Counted from the stretch's first letter, positions 34,885 through 45,904 are shown. The stretch: 64,000 nucleotides of DNA from Gammaproteobacteria bacterium (GCA_017853205.1 JAFMKB010000002.1:1-64000), one strand, 5' to 3'. The notes: generated from the sequence alone by a model not told the origin. A program made the numbers and translations.

Positions 34885-35595
34885 ATGGCGATATGGGCAA
34901 TTGTCCCAGCAGCAGGAGTCGGCAGTCGCCTTGGCGGCCCCGTTCCTAAACAATACCTGCCACTGCTTGGTCGAACAGTAGTCGAGCGATCGATTGACTG
35001 CCTGCTCGCCTTAGCTGGAGTGACGCGCGTCGTGGTTGCGATTGGCGCTGACGATGTCTATTGGCAAAAATTACCGATTGCTCAGCATCCTCGTGTCACC
35101 GTCGTTACCGGCGGGAGCGAACGGCAGACTTCTGTGCTCAATGCCCTGCGGTCGATACTCGCCGAGGCGAATAGCGATGACTGGGTGCTAGTGCACGACG
35201 CGGTTCGCCCCTGTGTAAAAAGCGATGACATTGACAACCTAATACACCGAGTGAAAGACGATGAGGTTGGCGGGTTGTTAGCAGCCACAATGGACAATAC
35301 GGTCAAACGCGCGACAAAGAGCGAATTATCCATCCGCGTTGCAGAGACGCTTGATCGTTCGCAGCTCTACAATGCGTTAACGCCACAGATGTTTCGTATT
35401 GAAAAGCTATTCAACGCGCTAAGTGAAGCCGCCGAGCAGAGTGCGCCTATCACCGACGAAGCCTCGGCCATGGAGCGTATGGGTTGGGCGCCTTTATTAG
35501 TTGAAGGGTGCAAAACGAATATCAAAATTACTCATAGCAGCGATCTACTGCTCGCAGAGGCGATCCTCAACAATATTCAGCAACCAAAAAGCTGA
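34885..35595 (+). CDS. ispD: 2-C-methyl-D-erythritol 4-phosphate cytidylyltransferase
   Basis: WAIVPAAGVGSRLGGPVPKQYLPLLGRTV...VLVHDAVRPCV. Confidence 0.97.
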   Translation: MAIWAIVPAAGVGSRLGGPVPKQYLPLLGRTVVERSIDCLLALAGVTRVVVAIGADDVYWQKLPIAQHPRVTVVTGGSERQTSVLNALRSILAEANSDDWVLVHDAVRPCVKSDDIDNLIHRVKDDEVGGLLAATMDNTVKRATKSELSIRVAETLDRSQLYNALTPQMFRIEKLFNALSEAAEQSAPITDEASAMERMGWAPLLVEGCKTNIKITHSSDLLLAEAILNNIQQPKS

Positions 35596-35625
35596 AACTA
35601 AGCGGCAGAGATGAGAGAGTATATG

Positions 35626-36123
35626 AAGAGCAAAATTAGAGTGGGGCATGGATTCGATGTTCATCGTTTCGCGCCAGAAGCGAGCGAGAATAAGCCGCTC
35701 ATTCTGGGCGGGGTGACCCTTCCAGACGCGTTAAGCCTAGAGGCGCACTCGGACGGCGATGTCGTGTTACATGCCCTGTGCGATGCGTTGCTAGGTGCCA
35801 TCGGCGAAGGAGATATTGGTCGACATTTTCCTGATACAGATAAAAAGTTTGCGGGTGTCTCCAGTCTCATCCTTCTAGAACACGTTTATGCGCTGGTTAC
35901 GGCGCGCAACTTGGCCCTATCGAATGCCGATATCACCGTTGTTGCGCAATTACCCAAGCTCGCTCCCCACAGTGAAGCTATGTGTGTACGCATTGCTTCT
36001 TCACTTAATGCGCCTCGCGATTGCATTAATGTCAAAGCAACGACAACAGAACAACTCGGCGCAATTGGTCGTGGAGAGGGGATTGCGTGCCATGCCGTTG
36101 TTTTACTCGAGGGACGCGAGTGA
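35626..36123 (+). CDS. ispF: 2-C-methyl-D-erythritol 2,4-cyclodiphosphate synthase
   Basis: [11 protein letters not shown]...[32 protein letters not shown]; start uncertain (35611 or 35626). Confidence 0.97.
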   Translation, partial: KSKIRVGHGFDVHRFAPEASENKPLILGGVTLPDALSLEAHSDGDVVLHALCDALLGAIGEGDIGRHFPDTDKKFAGVSSLILLEHVYALVTARNLALSNADITVVAQLPKLAPHSEAMCVRIASSLNAPRDCINVKATTTEQLGAIGRGEGIACHAVVLLEGRE

Positions 36124-37268
36124 CTGAGCGGCGTCTGGGGAATGACCTCTTGCCGCTCGACTCGCTCGCCTATGCGCTCGGCAAGCCGGATGGTAGCGCT
36201 AGAATTAAGCAAAAATTTAGCGATTTTCGCGTCGATGAGGAACTGGCATTCGCACCCACCGGAGAGGGTGATCATGTCTTCGTCCAAATCAGGAAGACCG
36301 ATGCATCGACCATTGAGGTTGCAAAGCGCTTAAGTCAGGTCGCGTGCGTACGGCAAACAGACGTCAGCTACTCAGGAATGAAAGACAGGCGGGGTGAGAC
36401 CAGTCAGTGGTTTAGTGTCAAGCTGCCATCAGAAAAAGAGTCTCGACTGTCTGAGCTCGAAGATGACAAGCTCTCTATACTTGCGTTACAGCGCAATAGC
36501 CGCAAACTCAAGATTGGTAGTCATGCTCGCAATCGCTTCCACCTAAAATTACGCGACTGCGAGGGCTCAAAAGAAGAATTCGAAAGGCGGCTGAGTGCGT
36601 TGCGCGACAACGGCGTACCAAATTATTTTGGTGCGCAGCGTTTTGGCGCCCAATTGAGTAATCTGCAACAGGTTTCAGTGCTGATGCGAGAGGTTCTGGC
36701 TGGCACGATAGCTGCCGAGCGCGGTCCCCGCTTTCGACGAGGGATGCTTTATTCTGCAGCGAGATCCTATTTATTCAATCAAGTGTTGTCAGAGCGAGTG
36801 CGTGCAGGGAATTGGCAAAATTATGTCTCAGGCGACGTTTTAAGTCTTGATGGCAGTGGTCGCTTTTTTACGGTTGGATTCGAAGACGAGGACGGCGCAA
36901 CGTTTGCCGACGAGCTTCAGCGGCGAATGGATATATTGGATATTCATGCAACGGGCCCGCTGCCTGGAATTATTTCGACAAAAGATAAATATGTAAGCTT
37001 GGGCAAAGCGGCCGATATTGAAGAGACAGTGTTAAAAGATCTCGACTGGATGGTGGCCGGCCTCGCGGCATTCGGTCTGCAGGCAGCGCGCAGAGCGCTG
37101 CGGTTTGTAGCCTCAGAACTGACTTGGCAATGGGAAAACGAAGGGCCGGAAAGTAGTGCCTCGGGTGCTGCCTCAACCTGCGGTAACCTTAATTTAACGT
37201 TTACCTTGCCCCGCGGAGCTTATGCAACCAGCCTGCTGCGCGAACTATGCCAACTAAGAGAGAGTTAA
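36120..37268 (+). CDS. truD: tRNA pseudouridine(13) synthase TruD
   Basis: [14 protein letters not shown]...[23 protein letters not shown]...[18 protein letters not shown]; probable GTG start overlapping the ispF stop. Confidence 0.94.
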   Translation: MTERRLGNDLLPLDSLAYALGKPDGSARIKQKFSDFRVDEELAFAPTGEGDHVFVQIRKTDASTIEVAKRLSQVACVRQTDVSYSGMKDRRGETSQWFSVKLPSEKESRLSELEDDKLSILALQRNSRKLKIGSHARNRFHLKLRDCEGSKEEFERRLSALRDNGVPNYFGAQRFGAQLSNLQQVSVLMREVLAGTIAAERGPRFRRGMLYSAARSYLFNQVLSERVRAGNWQNYVSGDVLSLDGSGRFFTVGFEDEDGATFADELQRRMDILDIHATGPLPGIISTKDKYVSLGKAADIEETVLKDLDWMVAGLAAFGLQAARRALRFVASELTWQWENEGPESSASGAASTCGNLNLTFTLPRGAYATSLLRELCQLRES

Positions 37269-37285
37269 CTGCCTAGCTTCTACCA

Positions 37286-37993
37286 ATGAGCGGCTGGCTC
37301 GAGACGATTAAAATGAGTTTTAGAACAGAGTCCACCCCTAATTTAAGCGGGATCGGGATGACCTCGCAGCGAACGCGTGAGCGTTTACTAGGCAGACTGA
37401 TGGATCAGGGTATTACCAGTATGGAAGTGCTCGATGTGATCCGCTCGACCCCCAGGCATATTTTCCTGGACGAGGCTTTGTCGCATAGGGCTTATGAAGA
37501 TGTCGCGCTCCCCATAGGATTCAATCAAACTATTTCACAGCCCTATATTGTCGCCCGAATGACGGAGATCGCTTTTCTCTCGGGACCTCTGACTAACGTC
37601 CTTGAGATTGGCACCGGCTGTGGCTATCAAACGTCCATTCTTGCGCGCCTGGCTAAGCGGGTGACTACCGTCGAACGGATTAAACCACTGCTCGATAAAG
37701 CGCGTAAAAATTTACGTCTTTTAGGGCTTCGAAACATCGATTTTCGTCACGGCGACGGGAGTCTAGGGTTTAAGCGCAGCGGACCCTTCGATGCGATCAT
37801 AACAACGGCAGCGCCTCAGCAGATTCCTCACGAATTACTCTTTCAGCTCAACGACGGTGGTCGATTAATTATTCCCGTCGGCGGCGATGTTCAGCAGCTG
37901 CAGTTAATCACCCGTCGCGGTGAGGATTTTCAATGTGACAAACTGGAAGACGTCAAATTCGTCCCATTGCTTGTGGGTCAGGTTCAAAACTGA
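37286..37993 (+). CDS. pcm: Protein-L-isoaspartate O-methyltransferase
   Basis: PRHIFLDEALSHRAYEDVALPIGFNQTISQPYIVARMTE...VLEIGTGCGYQTSILA. Confidence 0.95.
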   Translation: MSGWLETIKMSFRTESTPNLSGIGMTSQRTRERLLGRLMDQGITSMEVLDVIRSTPRHIFLDEALSHRAYEDVALPIGFNQTISQPYIVARMTEIAFLSGPLTNVLEIGTGCGYQTSILARLAKRVTTVERIKPLLDKARKNLRLLGLRNIDFRHGDGSLGFKRSGPFDAIITTAAPQQIPHELLFQLNDGGRLIIPVGGDVQQLQLITRRGEDFQCDKLEDVKFVPLLVGQVQN

Positions 37994-38961
37994 TGGATAA
38001 GTCTCCGGCTCAGGGGAGTCTCAGTAACCTCCAGCGAGCGACGGTGTTCGCTAAAGGGCTAGTGATGGGGGTTAGTGACTCTGTTCCCGGCGTTTCGGGA
38101 GGCACTATTGCGCTTATTGCTGGTATTTACGAACGACTTATCCGAGCGATAAGTGCGTTCGATTTGATCGCGCTGCGGCTGCTGATAAGGAGAGAGTTGC
38201 TGCAGGTATGGCGTCATATCGACGGCGCGTTCCTGTTACCACTCGCGCTCGGCATGGGATGCGGTCTTTTACTTTCTGCCAACACGGTTCTTTATGCACT
38301 CGAGCATGCGCCAATTTTTGTAGGCAGTTTTTTTATAGGCTTGGTTTTAGCTGCGGTGCTTCTGTTGCGCGGCGAATTCACGCTCAGGCATTCTCCATAT
38401 CTATTGCTCGGGGCAGGGTTGGTCGCGGCACTGGGGTGGTTGCAACCAAACGCAGAGCCGGTGACCAGCTTTGGTTTGTTCGTCGCCGGTGCAGTCGCAA
38501 TCAGTGCGATGTTACTGCCTGGCCTATCGGGCGCGTTTATACTAATCCTATTGGGTGCCTATGAGACCATGCTCACCGCGCTGGTGACTCTCGACATTGG
38601 CACAATTGCTGTGTTCTCAGCAGGCTGCATAGTCGGTCTGATGGTGTTCTCTCGGGTGTTGAGAGGCTTGCTCAGTCGTTTCCATAGTGAAGCCTACAGC
38701 GTTATCGGTGGATTGCTGTTAGGTTCTTTAGCATCGATATGGCCTTGGCGAGTGCCGGTTACATTGGCAAGCATTGAAAGCGATGATTCTATGATGCGCT
38801 TGGCGCTGCCGTCTGAGTATGCGACGAGCCTCGGTGTTGAAGCACACGCATGGACTGCGCTCGTTTTTGTCGGTGTCGGTTTGGCTTGTGTCTTTGGTCT
38901 CAACTGGCTATTTAACTCAAGAAACGCTGCGAAAGCGAGTTCATCGGCGCAGCAAGAATGA
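37993..38961 (+). CDS. DUF368 domain-containing polytopic membrane protein
   Basis: FAKGLVMGVSDSVPGVSGGTIALIAGIYERLI and multiple hydrophobic segments; AISAMLLPGLSGAFILILLGAYE. Confidence 0.88.
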   Translation: MDKSPAQGSLSNLQRATVFAKGLVMGVSDSVPGVSGGTIALIAGIYERLIRAISAFDLIALRLLIRRELLQVWRHIDGAFLLPLALGMGCGLLLSANTVLYALEHAPIFVGSFFIGLVLAAVLLLRGEFTLRHSPYLLLGAGLVAALGWLQPNAEPVTSFGLFVAGAVAISAMLLPGLSGAFILILLGAYETMLTALVTLDIGTIAVFSAGCIVGLMVFSRVLRGLLSRFHSEAYSVIGGLLLGSLASIWPWRVPVTLASIESDDSMMRLALPSEYATSLGVEAHAWTALVFVGVGLACVFGLNWLFNSRNAAKASSSAQQE

Positions 38962-38996
38962 TGACCGGAAAAAGCTTTATGGGAGGGTTCAGTTTC

Positions 38997-39941
38997 ATGC
39001 GAATTTACCAAGCTGCGATTCTCACGCTAGTTGCAACGTTAGGTGGGTGCAGGAGCTATGAGGCACCGATTGCCGATCAAGGTGATCGCCAGGTTATAAC
39101 GCCGCCGCTCGTCGTTACGACATCGACACCGGAGAGTCAGTTGCGTGTTCCTGCGAATGCGCCCGTTATTGTGAATTCTGACGGTTCTGCTTCCGTGGCT
39201 CGTCAATCTAGGCAGCCAGCGGCGGTCACTGTGAGCGAGCCAGTTCGACGAGTGGGTGGGCTTTCTGAGACACGGACAGCTCCCTTACCCTCGCGCACTC
39301 ATCGAGTACGCGAGGGTGATTCGCTCTACTCGATAGCGTTTCAATACGACCTCGATGTCAGGGCATTGGCACTCGCCAATAGCCTGCGCGCACCCTACAC
39401 GATTTTCGTAGGACAAGAATTGACCCTAGACTTGAATGCGCCTGCGGCAAGAGCCGCGTCCCCCTCGATTGCAATAGGCACGCCCGTTCGTAACAACGGT
39501 GTGGCCCAAGCGCAGGCAGGTACGCCGGCTCGTGGTGGCGTGCTACGTCGTTCAATCGGGGGTGGGTCGCAAGCGGTCACGTGGCGATGGCCAGCTGAGA
39601 GCACACGCCTGCTGCGAAGCTTTGGCTCCGGCGATGCGCGTGGGATAGATATCGCAGTTCGCCGCGGCGACCCAGTGCTTGCGGCCGCGGACGGCGAAGT
39701 TGTTTACTCGGGACGCGGAGTTCAGGGAAGTGGCGATCTAATTATTTTACGGCACAACGATCGCTACCTGAGCGCCTATGCTCACAACAGCGTCATGCTA
39801 GTGACCGAAGGTGAGCGAGTGAAAGCTGGGGATAAAATTGCCGAGGCTGGTACGAATCTATCGGGAGACCCGCTGCTGCATTTTGAAATTCGTGAAGATG
39901 GAAAGTCAATCGACCCAGTTGGCTTGTTGCCGCGGCGTTAA
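38997..39941 (+). CDS. nlpD: NlpD-like lipoprotein: LysM domain plus degenerate M23/LytM domain
   Basis: Lipobox ATLGGC; LysM HRVREGDSLYSIAFQYDLDVRALALANSL; LytM domain lacking catalytic His (ARGIDIA; LLHFEIRE). Supplied ORF start 38958; 38997 proposed. Confidence 0.88.
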   Translation: MRIYQAAILTLVATLGGCRSYEAPIADQGDRQVITPPLVVTTSTPESQLRVPANAPVIVNSDGSASVARQSRQPAAVTVSEPVRRVGGLSETRTAPLPSRTHRVREGDSLYSIAFQYDLDVRALALANSLRAPYTIFVGQELTLDLNAPAARAASPSIAIGTPVRNNGVAQAQAGTPARGGVLRRSIGGGSQAVTWRWPAESTRLLRSFGSGDARGIDIAVRRGDPVLAAADGEVVYSGRGVQGSGDLIILRHNDRYLSAYAHNSVMLVTEGERVKAGDKIAEAGTNLSGDPLLHFEIREDGKSIDPVGLLPRR

Positions 39942-39955
39942 TGCCGCGGGCTTTT
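39930..39955 (+). terminator. Probable terminator at the nlpD 3' end
   Basis: CCGCGGC-gttaat-GCCGCGGGCTTTT. Confidence 0.55.
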
Positions 39956-39966
39956 AGCGCTCGATG

Positions 39967-40290
39967 CTAGCGTTCGAGATACTGGAGTTTGTTTTCTACG
40001 TCAGTGAACTCTTCGGCCTCTGGTAACGCGTCTTTCTTCTCAGTGATATTTGGCCATATCTCCGCGAGTTCCGCATTTAGGGCTAAAAATTGCTGCTGAT
40101 TTTCAGGAAGTTCGTCTTCGGCGAAAATCGCGTCTACTGGGCATTCGGGTTCGCAAAGCGCGCAATCGATGCACTCGTCTGGGTGAATTACCAAAAAGTT
40201 AGGGCCTTCGTAGAAGCAATCTACAGGGCACACCTCAACACAATCTGTATGCTTACAACGAATACAATTGTCGCCAACTACGAATGTCAT
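39967..40290 (-). CDS. fdxA: Ferredoxin FdxA (7Fe-8S type)
   Basis: [55 protein letters not shown]. Confidence 0.95.
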   Translation of the reverse strand: MTFVVGDNCIRCKHTDCVEVCPVDCFYEGPNFLVIHPDECIDCALCEPECPVDAIFAEDELPENQQQFLALNAELAEIWPNITEKKDALPEAEEFTDVENKLQYLER

Positions 40291-40516
40291 GTTATCTCCG
40301 CACTTTTCCCGGTGGCACGCAGTTTAACCTTGCGCGGCACTCTTTGATCTAAATTTTAACGCCGAGGCTCTCGTCTGTCGCCTAAATCAGAATGTCTGTC
40401 GACATCGTTATTGGATTCTCTAGCTCTCACGCCCATAGGCGCGGAGCAGGCGGCGAATTCTAGCAGTTTTTTTCGATTCTGACTCGGCTTTTCCCTCACG
40501 TACCTAGGCGTTGAGT

Positions 40517-43156
40517 CTAGCCAAGCTTGGCTTTCAATGCATAAAGCAACTCCAGTGCTTCTTTGGCAGTGATTTCATCTGGGTTTATGCGCTCGAGCAT
40601 CTCGATGACAGGATGTGGTTCCTCGACAAAAAGTTCGCTTTGATAGGGCGCGCTGCCCGATGTTTTTTGCACGCTGTTGAGTGTCGCGCTCGCCACCGCT
40701 TGACTCGTCGATTCTGTCGCAAGGCTTTCGGCTTCGAGCTGAGCCAACTTATCGCGTGCACTGTCGATAACCGCGGCAGGAATGCCCGCGAGTTGTGCAA
40801 CCTGCAAGCCGTAACTCTGATTGGCGGGCCCGGGTTTGACAGAGTGCATAAATACAATGCCGCTCTCGTGCTCGACTGCGTCGAGATGCACGTTGACTAT
40901 GCTGTCGAAATCATCGGGCAGGCTTGTGAGTTCGAAGTAGTGTGTCGCGAAAAGCGTGTAGGCATTAAGTCGCTGTGCGATATAGACCGCGGCAGACCAG
41001 GCGAGGGAGAGGCCATCGAAAGTGCTGGTACCGCGTCCAACCTCGTCCATGAGTACGAGGCTGTCTTTGGTTGCATTGTGCAAAATGTTCGCTGTTTCGG
41101 TCATCTCAACCATGAAAGTCGAGCGACCGCCGGCGAGATCGTCTGCCGAACCAATGCGCGTGAAGATGCGATCGATAGGTCCAAGCTTGACTTGTCTGGC
41201 GGGAACGAAGCTGCCGCACAGCGCGAGTAGAACAATTAGCGCAGTTTGGCGCATATAGGTCGATTTACCGCCCATGTTTGGTCCGGTAATAATGAGCATT
41301 TTGCGCTCGCGATTAAGGCTTAAGTCATTGGCTACGAAGCTGCTTTCACTTACGCTTTCGACGACAGGGTGGCGTCCTGCTTCTATCTCAATGCCTGGTT
41401 CTGAAGCCAGCTCAGGCTTGCAAAAACCGAGGTTCGTGGCTCGCTCGGCGAAACAGGTGAGAACATCTAATTGTGCAAGAGCTTCGGCGCTTGTTTGCAA
41501 TGCTGCAAGGTCAACCGCGAGCGTATCGAGGAGGTCATCGTACAGTGCTTTTTCGCGGCTTAGGGATTTGCTGCGAGCGCTCAACACCTTGTCTTCAAAT
41601 TCTTTTAACTCGGGAGTGATGAATCGCTCCGCGTTTTTTAGCGTTTGTCGGCGAATATAGTCAGCCGGCATCGCCACGCCTGCCTGCCCTTTACTGATTT
41701 CAATATAGTAGCCATGCACACGGTTATAGCCGACCTTGAGCGTTGAGATGCCGGTGCGCGCTTTTTCTTTTGTTTCTAAATCGATTAAAAACTGACCGGC
41801 GTTGCTGCTTAAGTTGCGCAACTCATCCAACTCAGAATCGAAGCCGGTTTTGATTACACCGCCCTCGCGTATTACCACCGGTGGATCTTCCTCAAGCGCG
41901 CGAGATAACAGCGCATATTGGCCTGGAAACTCTGCGATGTTTGCTGCAAGTTCGGCAAGCGTTTCACTCTCTATAGCTGCGAGTTTGCTTTGCAGTGCTG
42001 GTAATTGGCCCAGACCGTCGCGAAGCTTTGCAAGGTCGCGAGGACGCGCTGACCGCAGACCAAGACGCGCGAGTATTCTTTCGAGGTCACCAATACTGCT
42101 TAGTAGTTCCGCTATGCTCTCGAAGTGGTAATTGCGCATCAGCGCTGCGACACGGTTCTGCCTGGTCTTAAGGCGCGTAAGATCTCTCAGGGGACGATTG
42201 ATCCAGCGCGATAGCAACCGTCGCCCCATTGCAGTCGAGGTCGTATCGATTACTGAGAGCAGCGTGTTGTCGCGTCCGCCCGAAAGATTGATATCGAGCT
42301 CTAGATTGCGTCTGCTTGCGGCATCGAGAATAACGCTGTCCTCAAGCTGTTCGACGCTTAGCCCCTGAATGTGTGGCAACTCTGTGCGCTGTGTGTCCCT
42401 CGCGTACTGCAAGAGGCAACCAGCAGCTTGCAGCGCTATGTGCAGATGTTCGCAACCGAAGGCGCTTAGATCTCGGGTTTTAAAATGGTTGGTGAGCGTT
42501 CGACGCGCATTGTCGAGTTCGAATTCCCATACGGGACGCTTACGCTTTGCGGGATGTCGGACAGACTCCATCACCGGCTCTAGCTCTTCTTGGAAAAGAA
42601 TTTCGGCAGGCCGGATGCGTTCGATTTCTGCCAGCAGTGCCTCGATGCCGAATACCTCGCTTAACACGAATCGACCGCTACTTATGTTCATCGACGCGAT
42701 ACCGAATGCTGTGCTGGCATCAATTTCGTTCACGTTTGCCTTGACCGAGAGACAGAGCAGCGAGTTGTCTGTGCTCTCGTCGAGAAGCGCTTCATCGCTT
42801 ACGGTGCCTGGGGTAATTACCCGCACTACTTTGCGTTCAACGGGGCCCTTACTGGTTGCCGGGTCGCCTATCTGCTCGCCGATGGCTACCGAGACACCTG
42901 CGGCAACGAGCTTCGCTAAATAGCGATCGGCGGCGTGAAATGGGATGCCGCACATGGGTATTGGCTGGCCACCGGATTTGCCCCGAGCTGTGAGGGTAAT
43001 GTCGAGAATTCGCGATGCTATTTTTGCGTCTTCGTAGAAGAGTTCATAAAAATCCCCCATGCGGTAAAACAAGAGGCCCTCGGGGTGCTGCGCCTTGATG
43101 CCGAGGTATTGCTGCATCATCGGTGTGTGTGTGCTTGAGTGGTTGGCTGTGGTCAA
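40517..43156 (-). CDS. mutS: DNA mismatch repair protein MutS
   Basis: [35 protein letters not shown]...[23 protein letters not shown]...[17 protein letters not shown]. Confidence 0.99.
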   Translation of the reverse strand: MTTANHSSTHTPMMQQYLGIKAQHPEGLLFYRMGDFYELFYEDAKIASRILDITLTARGKSGGQPIPMCGIPFHAADRYLAKLVAAGVSVAIGEQIGDPATSKGPVERKVVRVITPGTVSDEALLDESTDNSLLCLSVKANVNEIDASTAFGIASMNISSGRFVLSEVFGIEALLAEIERIRPAEILFQEELEPVMESVRHPAKRKRPVWEFELDNARRTLTNHFKTRDLSAFGCEHLHIALQAAGCLLQYARDTQRTELPHIQGLSVEQLEDSVILDAASRRNLELDINLSGGRDNTLLSVIDTTSTAMGRRLLSRWINRPLRDLTRLKTRQNRVAALMRNYHFESIAELLSSIGDLERILARLGLRSARPRDLAKLRDGLGQLPALQSKLAAIESETLAELAANIAEFPGQYALLSRALEEDPPVVIREGGVIKTGFDSELDELRNLSSNAGQFLIDLETKEKARTGISTLKVGYNRVHGYYIEISKGQAGVAMPADYIRRQTLKNAERFITPELKEFEDKVLSARSKSLSREKALYDDLLDTLAVDLAALQTSAEALAQLDVLTCFAERATNLGFCKPELASEPGIEIEAGRHPVVESVSESSFVANDLSLNRERKMLIITGPNMGGKSTYMRQTALIVLLALCGSFVPARQVKLGPIDRIFTRIGSADDLAGGRSTFMVEMTETANILHNATKDSLVLMDEVGRGTSTFDGLSLAWSAAVYIAQRLNAYTLFATHYFELTSLPDDFDSIVNVHLDAVEHESGIVFMHSVKPGPANQSYGLQVAQLAGIPAAVIDSARDKLAQLEAESLATESTSQAVASATLNSVQKTSGSAPYQSELFVEEPHPVIEMLERINPDEITAKEALELLYALKAKLG

Positions 43157-43348
43157 GTGAATAGGGCTCTGCAGATGTTTTGTGTTTAATTCGTATTCTT
43201 AGCTTTCGTCGATCTGATTCACTTGTCAGGTAGACTGGCTAGCGAGGTGTGACTCGTTTTGCGATAGCGATTTAGTTAGAAGACTAGCAGATTGTCGTAG
43301 TTGGAAACAGCACTCGAGACGCAGCGCAAGCTAGAGTAAACTGCGACG

Positions 43349-43852
43349 ATGCAGACAAATAACTCGGTACATAACTCGATCACCTCCCTTGTCGAAGCGC
43401 TTGCCAAAAAGCTCGTTGCAAAACGATGGATCATGGCGACAGCGGAGTCCTGTACCGGCGGCGGAATCGCCGCTGCACTGACTGACTTGGCGGGAAGTTC
43501 GGCGTGGTTCGATGCGGGATATGTGACTTATTCGAATGCCGCGAAGCAGAAAATGCTAGGTGTCAATTCTGCGCACTTTTCCACAGATGGGCCTGGCGCG
43601 GTAAGCGAGGAAGTTGTTCGTGAGATGAGCGCTGGTGCGGTTGCTCGGAGCGAGGCGAATGTCGCCGTGGCGGTGAGTGGCGTGGCGGGGCCCGGTGGCG
43701 GGAGTGTGGAGAAACCGGTCGGCATGGTTTGGATCGGATGGTGTGTAGAGGGCGAGTCGAGTGCGCAATGTTACTCGTTTGAGGGGGACCGGGAGCGTAT
43801 TCGCCAAGAGACTGTCGCTGCAGCTCTGCAAGGATTACTCATTAGGATCTAA
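43349..43852 (+). CDS. pncC: CinA C-terminal family protein / nicotinamide-nucleotide amidase
   Basis: MATAESCTGGGIAAALTDLAGSSAWFDAGYVTYSNAAK...VAVSGVAGPGGGS. Confidence 0.93.
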   Translation: MQTNNSVHNSITSLVEALAKKLVAKRWIMATAESCTGGGIAAALTDLAGSSAWFDAGYVTYSNAAKQKMLGVNSAHFSTDGPGAVSEEVVREMSAGAVARSEANVAVAVSGVAGPGGGSVEKPVGMVWIGWCVEGESSAQCYSFEGDRERIRQETVAAALQGLLIRI

Positions 43853-43875
43853 AGGAATTGGATTGCTGGCCAATA

Positions 43876-43895
43876 TACTGGTTGTTCATACAGTA
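43876..43895 (+). promoter_or_regulatory. LexA (SOS) box 1 upstream of recA
   Basis: TACTGGTTGTTCATACAGTA: CTG-N10-CAG with matching flanks; consensus TACTGTATATATATACAGTA. Confidence 0.85.
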
Positions 43896-43913
43896 ATTAT
43901 CTGATTTAATATC

Positions 43914-43933
43914 CACTGTTTGGATATCCAGTT
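43914..43933 (+). promoter_or_regulatory. LexA (SOS) box 2 upstream of recA
   Basis: CACTGTTTGGATATCCAGTT: CTG-N10-CAG. Confidence 0.7.
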
Positions 43934-44156
43934 ATTTTAGAATTAAGTACTTCTTTGAAGAGCTTACATGACATCTTGATTAGCTATCATGACTAGAATG
44001 ACGGCAATGAGCGGTATTTAGCGCTCTAAAAAATAGCGAATAGCCCAGGACAGGCTATTCTATGAGCGAGACAGTGAGTAAAGGCACTCTCGCACGGCAC
44101 ACGGATACTCAGGGAACAAGGCTTCGGTTGTGTGTTTTAACCATAAGGAATAGATA

Positions 44157-45245
44157 ATGGTCGATGAAACTAGCAAGGATAAAGCATTAGCGGCGGCGCT
44201 TTCGCAGATTGAGCGTCAATTCGGAAAAGGATCGATGATGCGCTTGGGCGACAGTGAGAGGGAGGCGATTCCCTCTATTTCGACTGGCTCGCTTGGGCTC
44301 GATGTCGCGCTAGGCATAGGTGGTTTGCCCAGAGGGCGTATCGTAGAAATCTACGGACCCGAGTCATCAGGTAAGACGACGCTCACCCTGCAAGTTATCG
44401 CCGAGGCTCAAAAAGCTGGCGGCAGCTGTGCATTTATCGACGCCGAGCATGCGCTAGACCCTATTTATGCCGAGGCACTCGGAGTTGATGTCGATAATCT
44501 ATTGGTCAGTCAGCCAGACACCGGTGAACAGGCGTTAGAAATTTGTGACATGGTCGTTCGGTCGGGTGCGCTCGACGTAGTCGTCATTGACTCAGTCGCC
44601 GCGCTTACGCCAAAGGCAGAGATCGAAGGGGATATGGGTGATAGTCATATGGGGTTGCAGGCACGCCTTATGTCGCAAGCGCTTCGAAAAATGACGGGAA
44701 ATATCAAAAATTCCAATACCTTAGTTATCTTTATTAATCAAATTCGTATGAAGATCGGTGTAATGTTTGGTTCACCTGAAACTACCACCGGGGGCAATGC
44801 ACTTAAGTTCTACTCGTCTGTTCGTCTCGATATTCGTCGCATAGGTTCGATCAAAGAGGGCGATGAAGTAGTCGGCAACGAGACGCGAGTAAAGGTTGTG
44901 AAGAATAAAGTTGCGCCTCCCTTCCGTCAGACCGAATTCCAGATAATGTATGGTAAAGGCATCCACCGATTGGGTGAGGTGATCGATCTCGGTGTTAAGC
45001 TGGACCTGATCGACAAGTCCGGCGCTTGGTATGCCTACAAAGGTGACAAGATAGGGCAGGGAAAGAAAAATGCGTCTATTTACCTCGAAGAAAATCCTGA
45101 GGTAGCCGCCGAAATTGAGGCATTGCTGCGGCAAAAGCTGCTCGCTGATCCGAAGGCCCAGGCGGCTGCAGAAGCAGCAGCACGTGCAGAGGCACGTGCC
45201 TCAGCGAATGATGGCAGTGTTGAAGCGGATGTTTCCGCCATCTAG
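44157..45245 (+). CDS. recA: Recombinase RecA
   Basis: [24 protein letters not shown]...[26 protein letters not shown]. Confidence 0.99.
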   Translation: MVDETSKDKALAAALSQIERQFGKGSMMRLGDSEREAIPSISTGSLGLDVALGIGGLPRGRIVEIYGPESSGKTTLTLQVIAEAQKAGGSCAFIDAEHALDPIYAEALGVDVDNLLVSQPDTGEQALEICDMVVRSGALDVVVIDSVAALTPKAEIEGDMGDSHMGLQARLMSQALRKMTGNIKNSNTLVIFINQIRMKIGVMFGSPETTTGGNALKFYSSVRLDIRRIGSIKEGDEVVGNETRVKVVKNKVAPPFRQTEFQIMYGKGIHRLGEVIDLGVKLDLIDKSGAWYAYKGDKIGQGKKNASIYLEENPEVAAEIEALLRQKLLADPKAQAAAEAAARAEARASANDGSVEADVSAI

Positions 45246-45762
45246 CTGCGTTAACGACGCTGCTGAGTCAGCAGAGCGCACCGAGGGCGGCGCAAGGGCA
45301 CAGCCTGCGCCGCCTCTTAGGCGCTTCGCAATGGATTCGCTTGCGCGACGGGAACATTCTTTCGTTGAGTTGCAGCGTAAGCTGCGTACCAAATACCCTG
45401 ACGCTTCTTTCGAAGAAATTGATGCCCAACTAGGGAGACTTCGTGACCAAGGGCTGCAGTCTGATGCTCGGTTTGCGGAATCCTACGTTCGCTATCGAAA
45501 GTCACGAGGCTTCGCCTATCATCACATCCGATCAGATTTGCTAGGTCGAGGTGTGTCGGAATCGCTCATCGAAGCGAATCTGTTCGAAGATGATGAAGAT
45601 TGGCTGCCCATGGCGGAAGCCCTTGTGGAGAAGAAGCTGCTGAGCGAGTCCGATCTTTCTTTCGGCAGTAAATCCCATCTCAGACTTCAGCGTTTTCTTG
45701 ATGCTCGCGGCTTTCCTCCGAGGGTGACCCGTAGAGCGTTGGATGCGCGATTCACCCGATAG
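45229..45762 (+). CDS. recX: Regulatory protein RecX
   Basis: [71 protein letters not shown]; start uncertain (45208 or 45229), overlaps recA. Confidence 0.88.
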   Translation: MFPPSSCVNDAAESAERTEGGARAQPAPPLRRFAMDSLARREHSFVELQRKLRTKYPDASFEEIDAQLGRLRDQGLQSDARFAESYVRYRKSRGFAYHHIRSDLLGRGVSESLIEANLFEDDEDWLPMAEALVEKKLLSESDLSFGSKSHLRLQRFLDARGFPPRVTRRALDARFTR

Positions 45763-45904
45763 TCCGGACGCCTTTCACCCGAAAGATGCTCTATCCTCAC
45801 GTGAAGTCGTTTAAGCCTGGGAAGGATAATGCGATAATAGTTTACGCCTGTTAAACAAGGCGCAGTAAAGAAAATTCTGTTTTCACATTTCTTCGGGATC
45901 CCCT

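Noticed and set aside
40519-40532. Perfect 14 bp palindrome AGCCAAGCTTGGCT at the mutS 3' end
   Set aside because: No loop and made by the last mutS codons; most likely chance. No T-run follows.
40511-41230. 239 aa plus-strand ORF antisense to mutS, plus several other 60-180 aa ORFs in 41022-43138
   Set aside because: Shadow ORFs on the opposite strand of the unambiguous mutS reading frame; compositionally implausible and unrelated to known families.
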